Shown here: positions 60,660 to 64,000 of the stretch, piece after piece
How the letters are laid out: every line of letters begins with the position of its first letter
How positions within the stretch are numbered: position 1 is the first letter of the stretch
Source of the DNA: Streptomyces hygroscopicus
GTDB lineage: Bacteria; Actinomycetota; Actinomycetes; Streptomycetales; Streptomycetaceae
Assembly: GCF_026168105.1 (NCBI RefSeq)
Contig: NZ_LBMW01000019.1
Coordinates: 1-64,000, forward strand
Direction: 5' to 3'
Length of the DNA: 64,000 bases
The notes under the pieces: model-generated
Database searches by the model: none
Told to the model about the DNA's origin: nothing
What the model saw: only the letters and a program-made list of their open reading frames with translations
Program-made: the position numbers and the translations under genes

Positions 60660-62996
60660 ATGGCTACCACAGTTCTCGACCCGACCGCCCCCACCGGTGC
60701 CGACCGACGCGCGCCATGGAGATCGCCGGTGGACCAGCCCGCGTACGCGCGCCCGGCGCTGCTGGTCATCACCGTGGTCGCCGCCGTGCTCTACACATGG
60801 GGGATCAACCACAGCCAGTACCACACGTTCTACGCGAACGCCGCCCGCAGCATGACGGAGAGCTGGAAGGCCTTCTTCTACGGCTCTTTCGACCCCGGAA
60901 ATTCCATCACGCTCGACAAATTGCCGGGTTTCCTGTGGCCGCAGGCGATTTCCGCCCGGATCTTCGGATTCCATCCGTGGGCGCTGGCCCTTCCCCAGGT
61001 CATCGAGGGGGTGGCGAGCCTGCTGGTTCTGCACCGGTTGGTGCGCCGCTGGGCCGGCGTGAACGCGGCTCTGATCGCCGACACGGCGTTTTTGCTGACT
61101 CCGGTGGCTGTGGGGCTCTTCCGCACCGCGGTCGAGGACCCCGCCTTCACGCTCTGTGTGCTGCTTGCGGCCGAGGCCACCCAGCGCGCCGCCCGGGACG
61201 GCCGGCTGCGTCCGCTGCTGTTCGCCGGCGTGTGGGTCGGGCTCGGCTTCCAGGCCAAGATGCTGGAGGCGTGGGCGGTGCTTCCCGCGCTCGCCCTGGT
61301 TCATCTGACATCGGCGCCGATCGCGCTGCGCAAGCGGCTGGCGCACCTCGGTCTGTCCGCCCTGGTGATGACTGCCGTGTCGGCGTCCTGGATGCTCGCC
61401 GTCACCCTCACCCCGGCCAAGGACCGGCCGTATGTGGATGGCACCACCAACAACTCCGCGTTCAGCATGGTGGTCGGCTACAACTTCCTGAACCGCTTCT
61501 CCTCGCTCGGTATCAGCGCGGCCTCCACGGGCAGCGTGAGCGCGACGCAGGGCGGCGGTGGCGGCCACGGCGGACAGCGCGGGGCGCAGGGCGCCGGCGG
61601 TTGGGGCCGGGACGGCCAGACGGGGCAGTCCGGCCGGAACGGGCAGTTCGGTGCCGGGCAGTACGGCGGCAGCGGCCCCGGCGGCGGCACCCACCACCGC
61701 CCCACCGGTACAGCGGGCGCGCAGAGCGCCCGCAACACCCAGGGCGTTCCGGCATTCGCGCAGGCGGGAGGCCGGACGAGCGCAGTGCGCCAGGCCGGCG
61801 GCGGTGGCGGCTGGGGCGGTGACCAGAACGGCTGGTCGAAGATGTTCGGCACGTCGCTGGCGTCGCAGACCGGCTGGCTCTACCCGATCGGCGCCGGCGC
61901 CGTCGTCTGCGGTCTGCTGTGGCGCCGGGGCAAGCCGCGCACCGACCGGATCCGCTCCGGATTCGTCCTCTGGGGAACCTGGCTGACCACGTACTTCCTG
62001 GTCTTCAGCGCGGGCAGCGTCGGTGGCCACACCTACTACATGGGCGTCGTCGCCGTACCGCTCGCCGCGCTCACCGGTGGTGGCATCGCGCTGATGTGGC
62101 GCGCCTACCGATGCGGCGGCCGTCGCGCATGGGCGCTGCCGGGCGCGGTGGCCGCGACGGCCGTGTGGAGCTCGTATCTCGCCGGCCAGTTCCCGTCGTT
62201 CCTGCCGTGGCTGGCGCCCGCGGTGGGCGTGCTCGGCCTCGCTGCCGTCGTCCTGCTGGTGCTGGCCCGTCCCGGTCGCACACCGTCCGGCGGCCGGCTC
62301 GCCCTCGCGGGGCTGGCCGCGTCCCTCGTCGCGGTGCTGATCGCGCCGGGCGCGTGGGCGGTGCAGGTTTTCAACCCCTCGTACGGCAGCTCCGGCATGG
62401 GCGGGGTCGGTCCGTCCGGCATGAGCCGCAACCACGGCTCGGCGAAGTCGGCGGGCGGCCGGATGGGCCAACCTGCCTGGGGCGGCGGCACGATGCGCGG
62501 GAAGGGGGCCACCCGCGGCGGCGCGGGCGGCTTCGGCGAGGGCGGCGGACTCACCGCGAACCAGCGGAAGTTGCTCGACTACACCACCGCGCACCAGGGT
62601 TCGGCCGCCTTCGTGTTCGCCACCACCAGCTGGAACGGCGCGTCCCCGTACATACTCGCCACCGGGGCCCACGTCCTGCCGCTCGGCGGCTTCAGCGGCA
62701 GGGTGCCGTTCCCGACCGAGGCGCAGTTCCGGCGGCTGATCGACTCCGGCAAGCTGCAGTACGTGCTGCTCGGGGGCGGCCGGGGCATGGGCGCCATGTT
62801 CGGCGGCGGCAGCAGCGGGACGACGGCGACCACACAGATCACCGACTGGGTCCGGTCCGCCTGCACTCGCGTCCCGGCCTCCGCCTACGGCGGCACGGAC
62901 TCCTCCGGCGGCGCCTCCGCCGACCCGGGCTTCTCGGGCACGGCCGACGAGGGAGCCACCGCCCAGACGCTGTACCGCTGCGCCCCTGGCCACTGA
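60660..62996 (+). CDS. GT39/ArnT-like glycosyltransferase with glycine-rich insertions
   Basis: A 778-residue integral membrane glycosyltransferase. The first periplasmic loop has the family pattern TFYANAARSMTESWKAFFYG then FDPGNSITLDKLPGFLW, with the acidic residues needed for sugar transfer from a lipid phosphate. There are about 12 hydrophobic segments. Between residues about 283 and 397 there is a Gly/Gln-rich insert (GGGGGHGGQRGAQGAGGWG and similar), and a second Gly-rich stretch near 580-625, both predicted disordered. The C-terminal soluble domain ends in ATAQTLYRCAPGH. The acceptor is unknown. Confidence 0.85.
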   Translation: MATTVLDPTAPTGADRRAPWRSPVDQPAYARPALLVITVVAAVLYTWGINHSQYHTFYANAARSMTESWKAFFYGSFDPGNSITLDKLPGFLWPQAISARIFGFHPWALALPQVIEGVASLLVLHRLVRRWAGVNAALIADTAFLLTPVAVGLFRTAVEDPAFTLCVLLAAEATQRAARDGRLRPLLFAGVWVGLGFQAKMLEAWAVLPALALVHLTSAPIALRKRLAHLGLSALVMTAVSASWMLAVTLTPAKDRPYVDGTTNNSAFSMVVGYNFLNRFSSLGISAASTGSVSATQGGGGGHGGQRGAQGAGGWGRDGQTGQSGRNGQFGAGQYGGSGPGGGTHHRPTGTAGAQSARNTQGVPAFAQAGGRTSAVRQAGGGGGWGGDQNGWSKMFGTSLASQTGWLYPIGAGAVVCGLLWRRGKPRTDRIRSGFVLWGTWLTTYFLVFSAGSVGGHTYYMGVVAVPLAALTGGGIALMWRAYRCGGRRAWALPGAVAATAVWSSYLAGQFPSFLPWLAPAVGVLGLAAVVLLVLARPGRTPSGGRLALAGLAASLVAVLIAPGAWAVQVFNPSYGSSGMGGVGPSGMSRNHGSAKSAGGRMGQPAWGGGTMRGKGATRGGAGGFGEGGGLTANQRKLLDYTTAHQGSAAFVFATTSWNGASPYILATGAHVLPLGGFSGRVPFPTEAQFRRLIDSGKLQYVLLGGGRGMGAMFGGGSSGTTATTQITDWVRSACTRVPASAYGGTDSSGGASADPGFSGTADEGATAQTLYRCAPGH

Positions 62997-63000
62997 CGGC

Positions 63001-63052
63001 ACCGCCCGGTTCCGGCCACTGACCGGACCGCCCGGTTCCGGCGACCGACCGG
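63001..63052. repeat. Two 26-bp tandem repeats after the glycosyltransferase gene
   Basis: ACCGCCCGGTTCCGGC (63001-63016) recurs at 63027-63042, with similar following decamers ending GACCGG; about 24 of 26 bases match. It probably arose by local duplication of the 3' end; no function is claimed. Confidence 0.7.
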
Positions 63053-63064
63053 ACCACCTTGGGA

Positions 63065-63099
63065 CGGCCCCCGCCCGCGCCACCCGCGGGCGGGGGCCG
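63065..63099. terminator. Bidirectional terminator hairpin
   Basis: CGGCCCCCGCCCGCG pairs perfectly with CGCGGGCGGGGGCCG around a 5-base loop, between the converging glycosyltransferase and DMT genes. Confidence 0.8.
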
Positions 63100-63100
63100 A

Positions 63101-64000
63101 TCAGCGGCCTCGGCGGCGCCCGTCGGGGAAGGTGAGGAAGACCAGGCCCGTGGCGAGAACGCCCAGCCCGCACCAGGACGCGCCCGGCAGGCGCTCGCCC
63201 AGCACCGCGACGCCGAGCAATGCCGCGACGGCGGGCTCGGCCAGGGTCAGCGTCATGGCCACCTGGGCGGCGGTGTGCCGCAGGCCGTATCCGAAGAGCC
63301 GGTAGGCGAGGAAGGTCGTGACCACCGCGAGGTGCAGCACCACCGCCGCGCCGCGACGGGTGACCAGCCAGTGCGTGTCACTGCACAGCAGCACGGGCAG
63401 CACGAGCAGCGCCCCTCCCGCGAACATCACCCCCATCACCGCGCTTGAGGGGTGTCCGTGGGCGATGAGTTTCCCGCCGATGAGGGAGTAGGCGGCGTAG
63501 GACAGACCGGAGAGCCCGGCCAGCGCCACCCCGATGATGTCCATGGGCGCGGCGCCACCTGCGAGTTGAGGCCCCAGCACCAGGACGGTGCAGCCGAGGA
63601 CCGCTGCCGCGGTGCCGCACAGCCAGCGGGCGGTCGGCCGGCCCTGCCGGGTGAGCCAGGCCAGGAGCCCGGCGAAGACCGGCGCGCTGCCCAGCGCAAC
63701 CACGGTGGCCACGGCCACGCCCGTGCGGGCCACGGCCGGGTAGAAACTGACGGGATATCCGGTCACCGCCAGTGTGCCGAGAGCGAGCAGCCACCGTTCG
63801 CGGCGTGCGCACCTTTGGGGAAGGGAGCGGCTGCCTCGTGCGGACAGGAAAAGGATCAAACCGCCGAGGGTCAGACCGGCGGCGCCGATGGCCGCCGGTG
63901 GTGCTCCGGCAGGAGCAAGCGAGCCGGCGGTGCCGGTGGTGCCCCACAGCACTGCGGCGGCAAGGATCGGAACCGGCCCGCTGAGGGGACCGCCATGGCG
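63101..64000 (-). CDS. EamA/DMT-family exporter (5' end outside window)
   Basis: At least 299 residues with about ten hydrophobic segments and the EamA duplicated five-helix layout (ILAAAVLWGTTGTAGSLAP at the start; ALAGLSGLSYAAYSLIGGKL in the second half; MTLTLAEPAVAALLGVAVLGE near the end). The reading frame continues past 63952 to the window edge with PLSGPVPILAAAV, so the start lies at or beyond the edge. It exports small metabolites; the substrate is unknown. The stop is next to the shared terminator. Confidence 0.88.
   Translation of the reverse strand, partial: RHGGPLSGPVPILAAAVLWGTTGTAGSLAPAGAPPAAIGAAGLTLGGLILFLSARGSRSLPQRCARRERWLLALGTLAVTGYPVSFYPAVARTGVAVATVVALGSAPVFAGLLAWLTRQGRPTARWLCGTAAAVLGCTVLVLGPQLAGGAAPMDIIGVALAGLSGLSYAAYSLIGGKLIAHGHPSSAVMGVMFAGGALLVLPVLLCSDTHWLVTRRGAAVVLHLAVVTTFLAYRLFGYGLRHTAAQVAMTLTLAEPAVAALLGVAVLGERLPGASWCGLGVLATGLVFLTFPDGRRRGR

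Noticed and set aside
1..64000. CRISPR arrays, insertion sequences, attachment sites, rRNA
   Set aside because: No regular direct repeats with spacers, no transposase-like protein or terminal inverted repeats and no rRNA-like sequence were seen.

Overview
The window looks like a piece of a Streptomyces (or close relative) chromosome. It has very high G+C, many GTG starts, ATGA/GTGA-coupled operons, and the gene order pssA-psd / ethylmalonyl-CoA pathway / ada-alkA-ogt-sir2 that I remember from Streptomyces. No rRNA, tRNA, CRISPR array or insertion sequence was recognised. Nothing here was checked against a database; family names come from reading motifs.

Region 1 (1 to about 19,000) is most of a biosynthetic gene cluster that continues beyond the left edge. 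An NRPS (condensation domain visible) and an MbtH partner are read leftward. A ketosynthase-like gene and a phytoene-desaturase-like flavoenzyme are read rightward. A class I O-methyltransferase and a phenylalanine-hydroxylase-type enzyme are read leftward. From 6,645 to 17,461 runs one tightly coupled rightward operon: ACP, ketosynthase, second ketosynthase in the CLF position, degenerate KS, alpha/beta hydrolase, double-hotdog protein, another degenerate KS, ketoreductase, DsbA-family isomerase-like protein, second ACP, three small DsrE-fold proteins, and two hotdog dehydratases. The ketoreductase and dehydratases indicate a highly reducing (polyene-making) type II PKS. The isomerase-like and desaturase-like proteins resemble those I associate with cinnamoyl/aryl-polyene clusters. 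The product is probably a polyene or aryl-polyene acyl group joined to an NRPS peptide, perhaps containing a hydroxylated and methylated aromatic residue. The most unusual feature is that the three DsrE-fold genes match DsrH/TusB, DsrE/TusD and DsrF/TusC, the subunits of a sulfur-relay complex. Three copies of a long conserved repeat element sit about 85-95 bp upstream of start codons in the two divergent promoter regions and probably bind the pathway regulator. A truncated-looking NB-ARC regulator closes the cluster.

Region 2 (19,000-24,800) holds a DUF3995-like membrane protein, an XRE / ImmA-IrrE / MAB_1171c-like / PAP2-like module, and a gamma-glutamyltransferase broken by a -1 frameshift.

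Region 3 (24,900-36,300) holds metabolism and repair genes: inositol-phosphatase-like, FAD oxidoreductase, macro domain, Ada-AlkA, Ogt, methyltransferase and SIR2. It also has a decayed stretch: a glycosyltransferase/NUDIX chimera, a PadR operon, a broken ABC ATPase, and then glycerate kinase.

Region 4 (36,300-47,700) encodes phospholipid synthesis (pssA, psd) and a complete-looking ethylmalonyl-CoA pathway (Ccr, Ecm, methylsuccinyl-CoA dehydrogenase, hydratase, lyase), with a TetR regulator and a two-domain 3-hydroxyacyl-CoA dehydrogenase. It can supply ethylmalonyl-CoA and related extender units.

Region 5 (47,700-64,000) is mixed: HEAT-repeat protein, RidA remnant, secreted tripeptidyl-aminopeptidase-like hydrolase, radical SAM protein, VCBS remnant, SRPBCC protein, an MFS exporter fused to three beta-sandwich repeats, a SpoIIE-type phosphatase, a methyltransferase, a secreted trypsin-like protease, a GT39-type glycosyltransferase with glycine-rich insertions, and a DMT exporter cut by the right edge.
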